Positions 17,674-26,797 are shown, counted from the stretch's first letter. The stretch is DNA of 64,000 nucleotides from Soonwooa buanensis (GCF_900167905.1 NZ_FUYZ01000001.1:186001-250000); one strand, 5' to 3'. Numbers and translations: made by a program. The notes: generated by a model from the sequence alone, not told the origin.

Positions 17674-18876
17674 ATGGAAATGATCAGCGTACAACAAGCG
17701 GAAGAATTGATTCTATCTCAAATACAAGATTTTGGGACGGAAGAAGTGCGTTATACAGATGCTTTGGGACGAGTATTAGCCGAAGATATTCTTGCTGATC
17801 GGGATTTGCCACCATTTGAGCGACCAACCGTGGACGGAATTGCGATTCGATTTTCGGGTTATGAAAAAGGACTTCATACTTTTAAAATTTCTGGAGTTCA
17901 ATCGGCGGGAGAAGCTTCTATCGAAGTAAATTCTGATCATGATTGTATCGAAATTATGACGGGCGCTGCTTTGCACAACTCTTTGAATTGTGTTATTCGG
18001 TACGAAGATATTTCTATTGAAAACGGCGTTGCAACTATAAACATCAATCCTAAAAAAGGACAGAATATTCACTTAAAAGGAAAAGATAAAAAAGCAGATG
18101 ATGTTTTGGTTACAGCCAATCAAGTGATAACGCCAGCGATTATAGGCATTGCAGCGTCGGTTGGTAAGACGAATCTTTTGGTGAAAAAACTTCCAAAAAT
18201 TATTGTGATTTCAACTGGTGATGAAATGGTAAGTCCTGATGTTATTCCTTCGGACTTTCAGTTGAGACAATCCAATGGAATTACGATAAAATCGGTTTTG
18301 CAGAAGTATCAAATCAAAGCTGATTTGTTGCATTTAAAAGACGACTACGATTTGATTAAAAAAGAATTGACGCGTTGTCTTTCGCAATACGATGTGCTTT
18401 TGATGAGTGGCGGCGTATCTATGGGAAAATTTGATTTTCTTCCTCAAGTTTGTGAAGAACTCGGTGTTGAAAAGCTTTTTCATAAAATCAAACAAAGACC
18501 TGGGAAACCTTTCTGGTTCGGTAAAAACGAAGCACAGAAACTAGTTTTTGCATTTCCCGGAAATCCAGTTTCTGTGTTTATGTGCCTGCATCGCTATTTT
18601 GTTCCGTGGTTGAAAAATTGTTTAGGTTTTGAATCGAATACGCCATTAAATGCGGTTTTGGATAGTGATCTCAACTTCGAACCTCCATTGCAATATTTTG
18701 CTCAGGTCAAACTGCAAGTGAATTCTTCGGGACAATTGTTAGCAAAAGTTATTGATACCAATGGTTCTGGAGATTTTTCGCATCTTGCAGAAACCAACGC
18801 ATTTATCGAATTACCTTTAGAAAAAACACATTTTGCAAAAGGTGAAGTGTATAAAGTTTGGCCTTATAATTTATAA
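17674..18876 (+). CDS. moeA: Molybdopterin molybdotransferase MoeA
   Basis: MoeA inserts molybdate into adenylated molybdopterin. I choose the ATG at 17674 (400 residues), one base after the moaA stop; a longer frame would run back into moaA. Family motifs are DLPPFERPTVDGIA near residues 48-61, ISTGDEMV near 188, the MSGGVSMGKFD loop near 248 and FAFPGNPVS near 292. The usual N/S-A-M-D-G-Y-A is here RPTVDGIA, a common variant in Bacteroidota as far as I recall. It belongs to the moaA operon and would act after MobA/MoaD-E steps in the cytoplasm. Confidence 0.95.
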   Translation: MEMISVQQAEELILSQIQDFGTEEVRYTDALGRVLAEDILADRDLPPFERPTVDGIAIRFSGYEKGLHTFKISGVQSAGEASIEVNSDHDCIEIMTGAALHNSLNCVIRYEDISIENGVATININPKKGQNIHLKGKDKKADDVLVTANQVITPAIIGIAASVGKTNLLVKKLPKIIVISTGDEMVSPDVIPSDFQLRQSNGITIKSVLQKYQIKADLLHLKDDYDLIKKELTRCLSQYDVLLMSGGVSMGKFDFLPQVCEELGVEKLFHKIKQRPGKPFWFGKNEAQKLVFAFPGNPVSVFMCLHRYFVPWLKNCLGFESNTPLNAVLDSDLNFEPPLQYFAQVKLQVNSSGQLLAKVIDTNGSGDFSHLAETNAFIELPLEKTHFAKGEVYKVWPYNL

Positions 18877-18881
18877 ATAAA

Positions 18882-19361
18882 ATGACAGATTTTTCACATC
18901 TCAATAAAGATTTAGAACCCAGTATTGTTAATATTGGTCCGAAAAAAATAACACACAGAAGGGCTGTTGCACGCGCAATTGTTAGTTTGCCGGATCATGT
19001 TTTGAAAAAACTAAAAGAAGGTGATTTCAAAACACCAAAAGGTTCGGTTTTTCAAACCGCGATCATTGCAGGGATTATGGCGGCAAAAAAAACGGGCGAG
19101 TTGATTCCGCTTTGTCATCCAATCGGGATGGAAAACTGTGAATTGAAAATTGATTTGACAGATGCCGATGAAATAGAGATTTACTGCACCGCAGAAGTCG
19201 AAGCCAAAACAGGCATCGAAATGGAAGCGCTGACTGGTGCATCTATCGCGGCACTTACGATATACGATATGTGCAAAGCTTTGAGCCATGATATTTGCAT
19301 CAAGGAAATTAAATTAATGGAAAAAACGGGTGGAAAAAATGATTTCAAAAGAGCAAAATAA
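18882..19361 (+). CDS. moaC: Cyclic pyranopterin monophosphate synthase MoaC
   Basis: MoaC converts 3',8-cyclo-GTP from MoaA into cyclic pyranopterin monophosphate. The 159-residue sequence has the family motifs TPKGSVFQTA near residue 48, the active-site stretch IPLCHPIGM near 75 and EVEAKTGIEMEALTGAS near 107, followed by LTIYDMCKA and the C-terminal EKTGGKNDF. Length and motifs are complete. The gene lies 5 bases after moeA, and its last 23 bases overlap mobA in another frame. Confidence 0.97.
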   Translation: MTDFSHLNKDLEPSIVNIGPKKITHRRAVARAIVSLPDHVLKKLKEGDFKTPKGSVFQTAIIAGIMAAKKTGELIPLCHPIGMENCELKIDLTDADEIEIYCTAEVEAKTGIEMEALTGASIAALTIYDMCKALSHDICIKEIKLMEKTGGKNDFKRAK

Positions 19362-19953
19362 CATTCCAAAAATCAACGGTTTGGTCTTGGCGGGCGGAAA
19401 AAGCGTCCGAATGGGAACGCCAAAAGACGCCTTGCAATGGCATGGAAAAGAGCAACGTTATTTTGCCGCGGATTTGTTGAAAGCCTTTTGTGATGAGGTT
19501 TTTATCTCGTGTCGTCAAGATCAGTTGACCGATTTCGATTCCAATTATCAAGCGCTTACCGATACTTTTTTGCAGATGGGACCTTTTGGCGGAATTCTAT
19601 CGGCGTTGCGTACGCAAAGAGACAAGGCTTGGTTGGTAGTCGCTTGCGATCTTCCTTTGTTGGACAACGATTCGCTGCAGTTTTTGATTGAATCTCGTGA
19701 TCCTGAGAAAGCTGCGACAACTTATGAAAGTCCTTTCGATGGATTGCCAGAGCCGTTAATTACGATTTGGGAACCCAAAAGTTATCTACTTTTACTTCAT
19801 TTTTTAGGGCTTGGAAATACGTGTCCGCGCAAAGTATTGATCAACAGTGATACTTTGATACTAAAACCTCAAAATCCCGATGCTTTGATGAATGTCAATA
19901 CACCAGAAGATGCTCAAAAAGCACAAAATTTTTTGAATCGTAAAAAGTCCTAA
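19339..19953 (+). CDS. mobA: Molybdenum cofactor guanylyltransferase MobA
   Basis: MobA links GMP to Moco to give the guanine dinucleotide form used by DMSO-reductase-family enzymes, such as the FdhF-like protein encoded opposite. The nucleotidyltransferase signature LAGGKSVRMGTPK is near residues 17-29 and the metal-binding VACDLPLL near 100. I choose ATG 19339 (204 residues), which overlaps moaC by 23 bases; a GTG three codons earlier is possible. The C-terminus has the usual MNVNTPED. An alternative is a MobA/MocA-like cytidylyltransferase, but the locus supports MobA. Confidence 0.92.
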   Translation: MISKEQNNIPKINGLVLAGGKSVRMGTPKDALQWHGKEQRYFAADLLKAFCDEVFISCRQDQLTDFDSNYQALTDTFLQMGPFGGILSALRTQRDKAWLVVACDLPLLDNDSLQFLIESRDPEKAATTYESPFDGLPEPLITIWEPKSYLLLLHFLGLGNTCPRKVLINSDTLILKPQNPDALMNVNTPEDAQKAQNFLNRKKS

Positions 19954-19954
19954 G

Positions 19955-20989
19955 ATGGAAGAGCAGTTCAGTCGTTATCAATGTCAGATGGCTTTACCAG
20001 GTTTTGGAATCGAAGCGCAGAAGCGTTTACAAAATGCCAAAGTACTCGTCGTAGGAATCGGTGGTTTAGGTTGTCCATCTTCGCAATATTTGGCGGCTTC
20101 TGGGATCGGAACTCTTGCGATTGTTGATGATGACGTCGTTTCTTTATCCAATCTTCATCGTCAAATTTTGTACACGCCAGAAGACGTTGGTAAACCCAAA
20201 GTTGAAGTTGCCGCGAAGCGTCTTCAAGCCCAAAATCCTTCCATCACGATAATTCCGATTAATCAGCGAGTGACTTCGGATAATGTCATGGATTTGATTG
20301 CCGATTATGATTTGGTAATCGAAGGAACGGATAATTTCGAAACGAAATACTTATTAAATGACGCTTGTGTTTTGGCTGGAAAAGCTTTGGTTTACGGAGC
20401 GATTTATCAATACGAAGGGCAAGTTAGCATTTGGAATGTTCAGCAAGCTGATGGAAGTTTTTCGGCTAATTATCGCGATGTTTTCCCTGATGTGGAAGCA
20501 GTGCAAGTTCCAAATTGTGCAGAAGGTGGCGTGATTCCAAGTCTTGCAGGGATTGTCGGTTGCATGCAGGCTAACGAAGCGATTAAATATTTAACCCAAT
20601 CAAAAGATCTATTGGCAGATAAACTTTGGATGGTTAATATGTTAATGGGCAAAACGCAAATTATCAAATTACGAAAGTCTAATGCTATCGAAATTAAAGC
20701 TTTGGTAGAAACCATTCCTATCATGAGTTTCAACGAGTTTAATACAAAGAAAGATCAATTAGAAATCATCGATGTCCGCGAAATTTCGGAACACGAAGCT
20801 TCCAATCTTGGTGGAAAAAATATTCCGTTATCCGAACTTGAAAATCGTCTATCAGAAATTACTCCCGACAAAACAATTCTTTGTTATTGTGCGTCGGGTA
20901 AACGAAGTACAGTCGCAGTAGGCATACTCAAAAAACATTTTCCAAATATTTCTATTTTTTCTTTAAAGAATGGGATGAGTGCTTATTAG
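19955..20989 (+). CDS. moeB: MoeB/ThiF-family E1-like enzyme fused to rhodanese (MOCS3-like)
   Basis: This 344-residue protein adenylates the C-terminal Gly-Gly of MoaD. Residues ~1-240 are the E1-like domain: GIGGLGCPSSQYL nucleotide loop, NLHRQI, and GTDNFETK. The conserved cysteine lies in VPNCAEGG near 187. The paired CxxC zinc motifs of E. coli MoeB are missing (YRDVFPD replaces the first). Residues ~255-344 are a rhodanese domain (IDVRE) with C312 in YCASGKRS as sulfur carrier. The fusion resembles eukaryotic MOCS3, so it may both activate and sulfurate MoaD. It is the last gene of the plus-strand operon. Confidence 0.92.
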   Translation: MEEQFSRYQCQMALPGFGIEAQKRLQNAKVLVVGIGGLGCPSSQYLAASGIGTLAIVDDDVVSLSNLHRQILYTPEDVGKPKVEVAAKRLQAQNPSITIIPINQRVTSDNVMDLIADYDLVIEGTDNFETKYLLNDACVLAGKALVYGAIYQYEGQVSIWNVQQADGSFSANYRDVFPDVEAVQVPNCAEGGVIPSLAGIVGCMQANEAIKYLTQSKDLLADKLWMVNMLMGKTQIIKLRKSNAIEIKALVETIPIMSFNEFNTKKDQLEIIDVREISEHEASNLGGKNIPLSELENRLSEITPDKTILCYCASGKRSTVAVGILKKHFPNISIFSLKNGMSAY

Positions 20990-20992
20990 TAT

Positions 20993-21481
20993 TTACTCTT
21001 TAGCAGAAGTAACAACTAATTCTGTCACCTGAAAACTACTACGTGCAGGTCTTTTCTCACCTTCAACAACTAATCGCAAAGGACCTTTTTTAGCATCCAA
21101 AGCTTTTCCATCCATTTTATCCGCCAAGATGATTTTCTTGTCATTCAGGCTGCTGTCGATTTCTGCTAAAGAAAACACGACTTCATAGTTGTCAGCCGAC
21201 TTTACCAAAAGATATTTTAGCAGATTTTCGCCATGTATTTCCTTTCCTGCGGGAGCGTCTGCTTTTGCGAGCAATTCGCTTAGTTGTACACCGCTGTACG
21301 TGTGTACTTTTCCATCTTTGTCATTCAATACAGCCGTTGCTTGTGGCATTTTGGCTAAATCTGCTAACGTTATAGAATAAGGTGTTTTGACTTCGCCCTT
21401 TATTTTTAATTCAAATTTGTTTTGCGCTGAAACAAAAATGATGGAGCACAAAAACAGGAATAGAAAAATGGATTTTTTCAT
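20993..21481 (-). CDS. Secreted molybdopterin-binding-fold protein (sulfite-oxidase-like)
   Basis: The product has 162 residues. An N-terminal signal peptide (KKSIFLFLFLCSIIFVSAQ) directs it to the periplasm. The rest matches the oxidoreductase molybdopterin-binding fold: a VxTPYSITLADLAKMP start, YSGVQLSELL in the middle, and GPLRLVVEGEKRPARSS. It is much shorter than sulfite oxidase and lacks an obvious Moco cysteine ligand, so it may bind a pterin or act as an accessory rather than an enzyme. It is the last gene of the minus-strand Moco operon, 20 bases after the FdhF-like gene, and converges on the E1-rhodanese gene with a 3-base gap. Confidence 0.8.
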   Translation of the reverse strand: MKKSIFLFLFLCSIIFVSAQNKFELKIKGEVKTPYSITLADLAKMPQATAVLNDKDGKVHTYSGVQLSELLAKADAPAGKEIHGENLLKYLLVKSADNYEVVFSLAEIDSSLNDKKIILADKMDGKALDAKKGPLRLVVEGEKRPARSSFQVTELVVTSAKE

Positions 21482-21501
21482 ATATTTTTCAGTGTTAAAT
21501 T

Positions 21502-23898
21502 CTAAGCGTGATCTGCTCGATAAGCCACCACTAAAGTTTGGTCTACTTTTTTGAAGATTTCAGGCGTATGTTTTTTAATTTTTATCCTAACATATTTTGA
21601 AGCCGGCATATTGGCGCCTTTTACCACATTGTTCACAGAAACTAATACGTTGGTTTCAGGGAAATAAGTCATCGTACTTTTCTCGGGAATCGGATAGGCA
21701 ACGATAATAAAAAGCGGTGCAATACGTTCGATACCGTCATCATAGTTGAATAGATCGACTTTGTCACCCGCCTTGAATCCCGCTTTGTCAATATCATTCT
21801 GATTCATCATAATGACACGTCTCTCATTGAAGATGCCTCGATAACGGTCGTTAAGTCCGTATACTACAGTGTTAAACTGGTCATGGGTTCTGGTTGTTCC
21901 CATCAAAAACTCATCATCTGCCAAGCGATTATCGGTCATCGGTGTGATGAAAAATGTTGCTTTATTGGGGTCATTTTCACTGCTGAAATGACCATCACGA
22001 GGTCCGTTTGGCAAGTAGAAACCTCCTTTTTGTACCACTCTTTTATTATAGTCATCAAAACCTGGAATGCATTGCTCGATATCATCTCGCACAGCATCAT
22101 AACTATTGATGTACTTGTCCCAATCTACGACCGAACGATTGCCTAATACGGCTTTTGCCATACGACAAGCGACGTGAGTTTCGTTAATTAAATGTTCACT
22201 CAACGGATCCAAAACACCTCTGGACCATTCAATAACACCCATGGAATTTTCGGTACTGACATGTTGAAGTTCGCCATTGACGATATCTTTTTCACTTCGT
22301 GAAATAACTGGTAAAATCAAGGCTTCTTGGCCGTGGATAAGGTGTCCGCGATTTGGCTTAATAGAAACCGAAACTGACATTTCTAAATTGCGTAATGCAT
22401 TAGCGGTGTAGGTGGTGTCGGGTGCTGCCGAAAGAAAATTGCCACCCATGCAAAACATGAATTTTACTTTCTTCTCATGCATCGCATGAATAGCGCTAAC
22501 AACATCCAAACCGTGATCTCTTGGAGGATTGAAGCCATAATGTTCCTGCAATTTGTCCAATTGCTCTTTGGTAGGGTGGTGGTTAATCAGTAGCGTACGA
22601 TTACCTTGCACATTACTGTGCCCACGAACAGGGCAAACTCCGCCGCCTTGAACTCCGATACTTCCGCGCATTAAAAGTAGACTTACAATATCGTGAATCA
22701 TCTCCACGCCGTTGTGTTGCTGCGTGATTCCCATTCCCCAACAAACAATGATTCGCTTGTTAGTGGCAATCATGTGCGCCGCTTCTTGCAACTGTTGAAG
22801 GCTGATGCCCGATTCAGCAGCGAGAGCATTGATATCATATTGTTTTAGGTCTTCGACAAGTTCATCGAAGCCTGTAGTTTTTTCCTCAATAAATTTTCGG
22901 TCAATTACTTTTCCTGGATTTTTTGTTTCTTCTTCCAAAACAAGCTTCATCAAAGCTTTTAGCAAAGAAATATCGCCATTGATTTTTACGGGAAGATAAA
23001 GATCACAAAGTTTGAAAGGTTCGCCGAAAAGTGCACGCACTTGTTGTGGATTGCGGAAACCCATTAAACCAGCTTCTGGAAGTGGATTGATCGCCATGAT
23101 TTTGGCGCCATTTCGTTTTCCTTTTTCCAATGCAGAGAGCATTCTTGGGGAATTAGTTCCAGGATTTTGTCCCATGATAATGATCAAATCAGTATCATAA
23201 AAATCTTCCAATTTTACAGTTCCTTTTCCGATGCCTATCGAACGTAAAAGCGCATAACCAGAAGTCTCATGACACATATTGGAGCAATCGGGGAAATTGT
23301 TAGTCCCAAATTCTCTTGCGAAAAGTTGATAGACCCAGGTGGCTTCATTGCTGGTACGACCAGAAGTGTAGAAAATAGCTTCGTTAGGCGAATCCAAAGA
23401 ATTCAGTTTCTCAGCGATTTTCTTGAAGGCTTCATCCCAACTAATAGGTTGATAATGTGTACCACCTTTTGGGATATACATTGGCTCGGTAATTCGACCA
23501 AACTGACTTATTTCGTAATCCGAAAGTTTGGACAATTCATAGACAGAATTTTTACTAAAAAACTCAGCGTCCACTTTTCTCGAAGTCGCTTCTTCCGCCA
23601 AAGCTTTTGCTCCATTTTCGCAATATTCGCCCAAACGAGAACGCTCGTCATCCGGATCTGGCCAAGCGCAACTTGGACAGTCAAAACCATCAAATTGATT
23701 CATCGAAAATAATGCCCTACCACCACGAAGCACCGATGCATTGAGCACCAATTGGTCTAAAGAGTGCATCACCGCAGGAACTCCAGCTGCCCAATGTTTA
23801 GGCGGCTTTTGTTCCAGCTTCAATAATTTGTAAGGTGGAATAGCAGAAGGAAGTTTGCTTAAAATTTCTTCCGCATTTTTGTCAATATTATTTTCCAT
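21502..23898 (-). CDS. FdhF/YdeP-family molybdopterin oxidoreductase
   Basis: I start it at ATG 23898 (798 residues); the 13 codons upstream lack family likeness. It is a DMSO-reductase-superfamily enzyme of the YdeP subgroup. The N-terminal FDCPSCAWPDPD is the subgroup's cysteine motif, followed by YTSGRTSNEA and NFPDCSNMCHETSG, and molybdopterin-guanine-dinucleotide-binding stretches near the C-terminus. There is no Tat signal, so it is cytoplasmic. E. coli YdeP is linked to acid resistance; the substrate is unknown. Neighbouring fdhD, mobA and moa genes supply its cofactor. No electron-transfer subunit is encoded nearby. No in-frame UGA/selenocysteine is present. Confidence 0.9.
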   Translation of the reverse strand: MENNIDKNAEEILSKLPSAIPPYKLLKLEQKPPKHWAAGVPAVMHSLDQLVLNASVLRGGRALFSMNQFDGFDCPSCAWPDPDDERSRLGEYCENGAKALAEEATSRKVDAEFFSKNSVYELSKLSDYEISQFGRITEPMYIPKGGTHYQPISWDEAFKKIAEKLNSLDSPNEAIFYTSGRTSNEATWVYQLFAREFGTNNFPDCSNMCHETSGYALLRSIGIGKGTVKLEDFYDTDLIIIMGQNPGTNSPRMLSALEKGKRNGAKIMAINPLPEAGLMGFRNPQQVRALFGEPFKLCDLYLPVKINGDISLLKALMKLVLEEETKNPGKVIDRKFIEEKTTGFDELVEDLKQYDINALAAESGISLQQLQEAAHMIATNKRIIVCWGMGITQQHNGVEMIHDIVSLLLMRGSIGVQGGGVCPVRGHSNVQGNRTLLINHHPTKEQLDKLQEHYGFNPPRDHGLDVVSAIHAMHEKKVKFMFCMGGNFLSAAPDTTYTANALRNLEMSVSVSIKPNRGHLIHGQEALILPVISRSEKDIVNGELQHVSTENSMGVIEWSRGVLDPLSEHLINETHVACRMAKAVLGNRSVVDWDKYINSYDAVRDDIEQCIPGFDDYNKRVVQKGGFYLPNGPRDGHFSSENDPNKATFFITPMTDNRLADDEFLMGTTRTHDQFNTVVYGLNDRYRGIFNERRVIMMNQNDIDKAGFKAGDKVDLFNYDDGIERIAPLFIIVAYPIPEKSTMTYFPETNVLVSVNNVVKGANMPASKYVRIKIKKHTPEIFKKVDQTLVVAYRADHA

Positions 23899-23930
23899 GA
23901 CGAAGCATTTTTTGAGGTTAAAAGTCCAAT

Positions 23931-24281
23931 TTAACAAGTCATATTGGGGTTCGGAAAATTGTCGCTTTGATCTTCTACACTATTGTCTAAGCAAACAAAA
24001 TCCTTTTCTATTAATAATTTTACAACGCCAGCCTCACCATCAAAACCGACGCGATCGGTATTTACAAGTTCCTGTACCATTTTTTCGGGCATTTGCATGA
24101 CGATTTTATTTTCTACAAAGCTTGCGGTAAGTGTTTCGCCATTTGTTTTTTCAACAATATAGATAAATGGTCGATCCGTAAACTCGGTAAAACTGGTGAT
24201 AATCCCATGTCCCCCAAGATCTCGAACTTCCGATTGTGTAAGACGAAACCTAACCGAATTATCTTTAATTCTTATTTTCAT
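23931..24281 (-). CDS. Conserved hypothetical protein between fdhD and fdhF-like gene
   Basis: The 116-residue product is soluble, with no catalytic motif I recognise. It begins KIRIKDNSVRFRLTQSEV, a pattern I remember from small Bacteroidota proteins found in molybdenum cofactor loci. It ends with a Pro/Asn-rich tail and a terminal Cys. Its start overlaps the fdhD stop by 4 bases and it lies 32 bases before the FdhF-like gene, so it is co-expressed. A role as an assembly factor or small partner of the oxidoreductase is plausible but not shown. Confidence 0.75.
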   Translation of the reverse strand: MKIRIKDNSVRFRLTQSEVRDLGGHGIITSFTEFTDRPFIYIVEKTNGETLTASFVENKIVMQMPEKMVQELVNTDRVGFDGEAGVVKLLIEKDFVCLDNSVEDQSDNFPNPNMTC

Positions 24282-25153
24282 ACTGCATTTTCAATTTTAA
24301 AATTTTCACCTAAATGGTAAATGTTAAAGCGGTTTTCTCGTAAAAAACCTAATAAAGTGATATCAAATTCTTTTGCTAAATCCACTGCTAAGCTGGAAGG
24401 TGCACCAATTGCAACGACAAAAGAAATCCCTGCCATAGCTGCTTTTTGTATCAGTTCGAAACTTGCACGGCCGCTAAGCAGCAATATTTTATCCTGAAGC
24501 GGAAGTTGATCTGTGAACAAAGCGTGCCCAATCAGTTTGTCTAACGCGTTGTGTCTGCCGACATCTTCTCGAAGTGCAAGCAAATCACCTTCAAGACTAA
24601 ACAAACCCGACGCGTGAATTCCGCCTGTTGAAGAAAAATTACTTTGGAAAGACCTTAGTTTTTCGGGTAAAGAATAGAGTGTTTCCACTGAAATATTCTG
24701 TTGCGTTCTTGTAATATTTTGGAACGGACTAACCGTTCTGATAGATTCTATCGAGCCTTTACCACAAACGCCACAACTGGAAGTCGTGTAGAAGTTGCGA
24801 TCGGTATTAGCAAGTTTTGGAATAAAATCTTCAATTAAATCCGCAATAATAATGTTCTCCTGATTGCGAGAACATTCGGCTTGCTGATGACCGACATTCT
24901 GAATTTGATTGTTACTGGAAATAATTCCTTCGGTAAAAAGAAAACCTGCAGCAAGCTCCGCATCATTGCCAGGCGTCCGCATCGTTACCGAAATATTTTT
25001 TGTGTTTTTGTCGCCGTTTGTATGGTACGAAACCCTAATCTCTAAAGGTTCTTCTACGGCAATATCATCTGTAAAGTTAAAAGCCGACTGCCCTTTAACC
25101 TTGATAATTTCGATTTTTTGTACGGAATTGTTTTCCAAAATCGGAGTTTTCAT
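24278..25153 (-). CDS. fdhD: Formate dehydrogenase accessory sulfurtransferase FdhD
   Basis: FdhD passes sulfur from a cysteine desulfurase to Moco before the cofactor enters the client oxidoreductase. The key motif CGVCG lies near residues 123-127 with both catalytic-loop cysteines present. TRTPGNDAELAAGFLFTEG near residue 60 and the C-terminal REDVGRHNALDKLIG and SGRASFELIQKAAMAG are family hallmarks. The length of 291 is normal. Its presence beside the FdhF-like gene argues that the latter carries a sulfurated Mo centre. It is separated from moaE by 50 bases, which may hold an internal promoter. Confidence 0.96.
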   Translation of the reverse strand: MKTPILENNSVQKIEIIKVKGQSAFNFTDDIAVEEPLEIRVSYHTNGDKNTKNISVTMRTPGNDAELAAGFLFTEGIISSNNQIQNVGHQQAECSRNQENIIIADLIEDFIPKLANTDRNFYTTSSCGVCGKGSIESIRTVSPFQNITRTQQNISVETLYSLPEKLRSFQSNFSSTGGIHASGLFSLEGDLLALREDVGRHNALDKLIGHALFTDQLPLQDKILLLSGRASFELIQKAAMAGISFVVAIGAPSSLAVDLAKEFDITLLGFLRENRFNIYHLGENFKIENAV

Positions 25154-25203
25154 ATCTCACAGAATTTATAGAATAAATATACAATTTTTGATCCGAAAAT
25201 GTA

Positions 25204-25620
25204 TCAAGGATGTGCAGAAATCCACTCTTCGCCATCCTCGAAAACTTCTTTTTTCCAAATTGGAACGGTTTGTTTGATGGTGTCAATTACATATTTGCAC
25301 GCCTCGAATACGGCATCGCGATGACCATCCGAAACCACAATAATAATGGCTTCATCGCCTGGAAACAAAGTACCAATACGGTGATGAACAACAATATTTC
25401 GAACCGAAAATTGAGCAATTGCTTGATCAATTATTTTACGGATTTCCTTTATTGCCATAGGTTCATAACATTCGTATTCTAAACGAATAACCGATTTGCC
25501 TTTGGTTTGGTTTCGGACAGTTCCTAAAAAGGTCGCAATTCCGCCGCTTCCCAAATCCTGAGCAATTTCTAAACATTGATTAATATCTAGTTTCTGATCT
25601 GTAATTTTAATATCTATCAT
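25204..25620 (-). CDS. moaE: Molybdopterin synthase catalytic subunit MoaE
   Basis: MoaE joins two MoaD-thiocarboxylate sulfurs to cyclic pyranopterin monophosphate. I choose ATG 25620 (138 residues). A GTG at 25635 inside moaD would add MADKT and is the alternative. Motifs are GGIATFLGTVRN near residues 26-37, YECYEPMA near 50, HHRIGTLFPGDEAIIIVVS near 79-97, and IKQTVPIWKKE with the catalytic lysines near 118-128. It follows moaD directly, the usual order for the heterotetramer. Confidence 0.95.
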   Translation of the reverse strand: MIDIKITDQKLDINQCLEIAQDLGSGGIATFLGTVRNQTKGKSVIRLEYECYEPMAIKEIRKIIDQAIAQFSVRNIVVHHRIGTLFPGDEAIIIVVSDGHRDAVFEACKYVIDTIKQTVPIWKKEVFEDGEEWISAHP

Positions 25621-25624
25621 CGTT

Positions 25625-25867
25625 TTATCCGCCACTTACGGGTGGGATTATTGCAATTTCGTTGTTGGGATGTAGTTGTAAATCATCTTCTGCATATTCC
25701 TCATTCACTGCGATAAAATAAGATTTTAAGCGCTTCAAAGCTTCGTATTTTTCTTCGAGTTCGTTTTTTAAATCTTTGACATTTGCGGTTTCTGGCATTT
25801 GTAGTTCGATTTCAGAATTACCGAAAATATCTTTAACAATACCAAATGCCAATATTTTGAGTTTCAT
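25625..25867 (-). CDS. moaD: Molybdopterin synthase sulfur-carrier subunit MoaD
   Basis: This ubiquitin-fold protein of 80 residues ends in the required Gly-Gly (IPPVSGG), which is adenylated by the E1-like enzyme at 19955-20989 and turned into a thiocarboxylate. IAVNEEYAEDD and NNEIAIIPPVSGG are typical. The stop codon is followed within 5 bases by moaE. The tauE-like gene ends two bases before its start, so all are one transcript. Confidence 0.95.
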   Translation of the reverse strand: MKLKILAFGIVKDIFGNSEIELQMPETANVKDLKNELEEKYEALKRLKSYFIAVNEEYAEDDLQLHPNNEIAIIPPVSGG

Positions 25868-25869
25868 TA

Positions 25870-26619
25870 TTACCAGTATTTAATTAAAACATTGATTCCT
25901 GCTACAAAAATAAGAATTGCAGTTATTCTTTTTATCACGATTGGATTCCATTTTAAGGACATTCGAGAACCAATTTGACCACCAATAAAAACCGATAAAC
26001 AAAGGATTCCGATTCGCGTATAATCGATGTGTTCAGGCATTTTGGTAAGTTGTCCAAAAATTCCTGAAATAGAATTAAATAAAATGAAAATACTGGATGT
26101 TGCAGCAATGCGTCGCGCGGTATCCCATTTCATTAGGTTGAGTAAAGGTGAAAGAAATATTCCGCCGCCGATGCCTACCATTCCTGATAAAAATCCAATT
26201 CCGCCGCCAAGAAAACTATTTTTTAACAGGGCTTTTTTGTTATTGTCAAATGAATCTTCTGTAACTGTATTTTCCGTTTTTATCCATAATAAAATAGCCG
26301 CGACAATTAACGTGATCCCCAAAATCAGAAAGAACGTCTCTTGACTAATCTTTGCAATGGCGCCTAAATACGCCATGGGAACACTGACCAACGTAATGGG
26401 GAGGATCTTGCGCCAATTGACTTGTTTGTTTTTGATGTAGAGGTAAACGCCGCCTGTGACTACAATAATGTTGCAAATTAACGCCGTTAAACGCATTTCT
26501 TGAAACGGTAAGTTATACATCGCCAAAACCGCCAAGTAACTGGATCCGCCGCCAAATCCTACCGATGAATAAACAAATGCAATGATTAAAAAGAGTAAAA
26601 CGATTTGCCAATAATCCAT
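25870..26619 (-). CDS. TauE/SafE-family sulfite/anion exporter
   Basis: This is an integral membrane protein of 249 residues with about seven or eight hydrophobic helices. The family marks are SSVGFGGGSSYLA near residues 18-30 and the repeat GMVGIGGGIFLSPLL near 142-156. TauE/SafE members move sulfite, sulfoacetate or similar anions across the inner membrane. As first gene of the operon moaD-moaE-fdhD-FdhF-like, it might handle sulfur oxyanions produced or used by the encoded molybdoenzyme. It could also be an anion or molybdate-linked permease. The substrate is inference. Confidence 0.88.
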   Translation of the reverse strand: MDYWQIVLLFLIIAFVYSSVGFGGGSSYLAVLAMYNLPFQEMRLTALICNIIVVTGGVYLYIKNKQVNWRKILPITLVSVPMAYLGAIAKISQETFFLILGITLIVAAILLWIKTENTVTEDSFDNNKKALLKNSFLGGGIGFLSGMVGIGGGIFLSPLLNLMKWDTARRIAATSSIFILFNSISGIFGQLTKMPEHIDYTRIGILCLSVFIGGQIGSRMSLKWNPIVIKRITAILIFVAGINVLIKYW

Positions 26620-26797
26620 AAATGCCTCTATTTTCTGTAAAACAATATTAGTGAATTATTGGTGAAAATGGGACGCGCTTTTCCTTTCATTCAATAACAA
26701 CTAAAATTTTTAAAGAATTAAAGCGCAAAAAATATTTCAGAAAATTGAAGCTATTGCCTTGTCAGTGGAAAGTCTAAGATACTTAAAACGCTTAAAA

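Noticed and set aside
21502-23898. Selenocysteine site in the FdhF-like gene
   Set aside because: No in-frame TGA is present; the YdeP subgroup does not need one.
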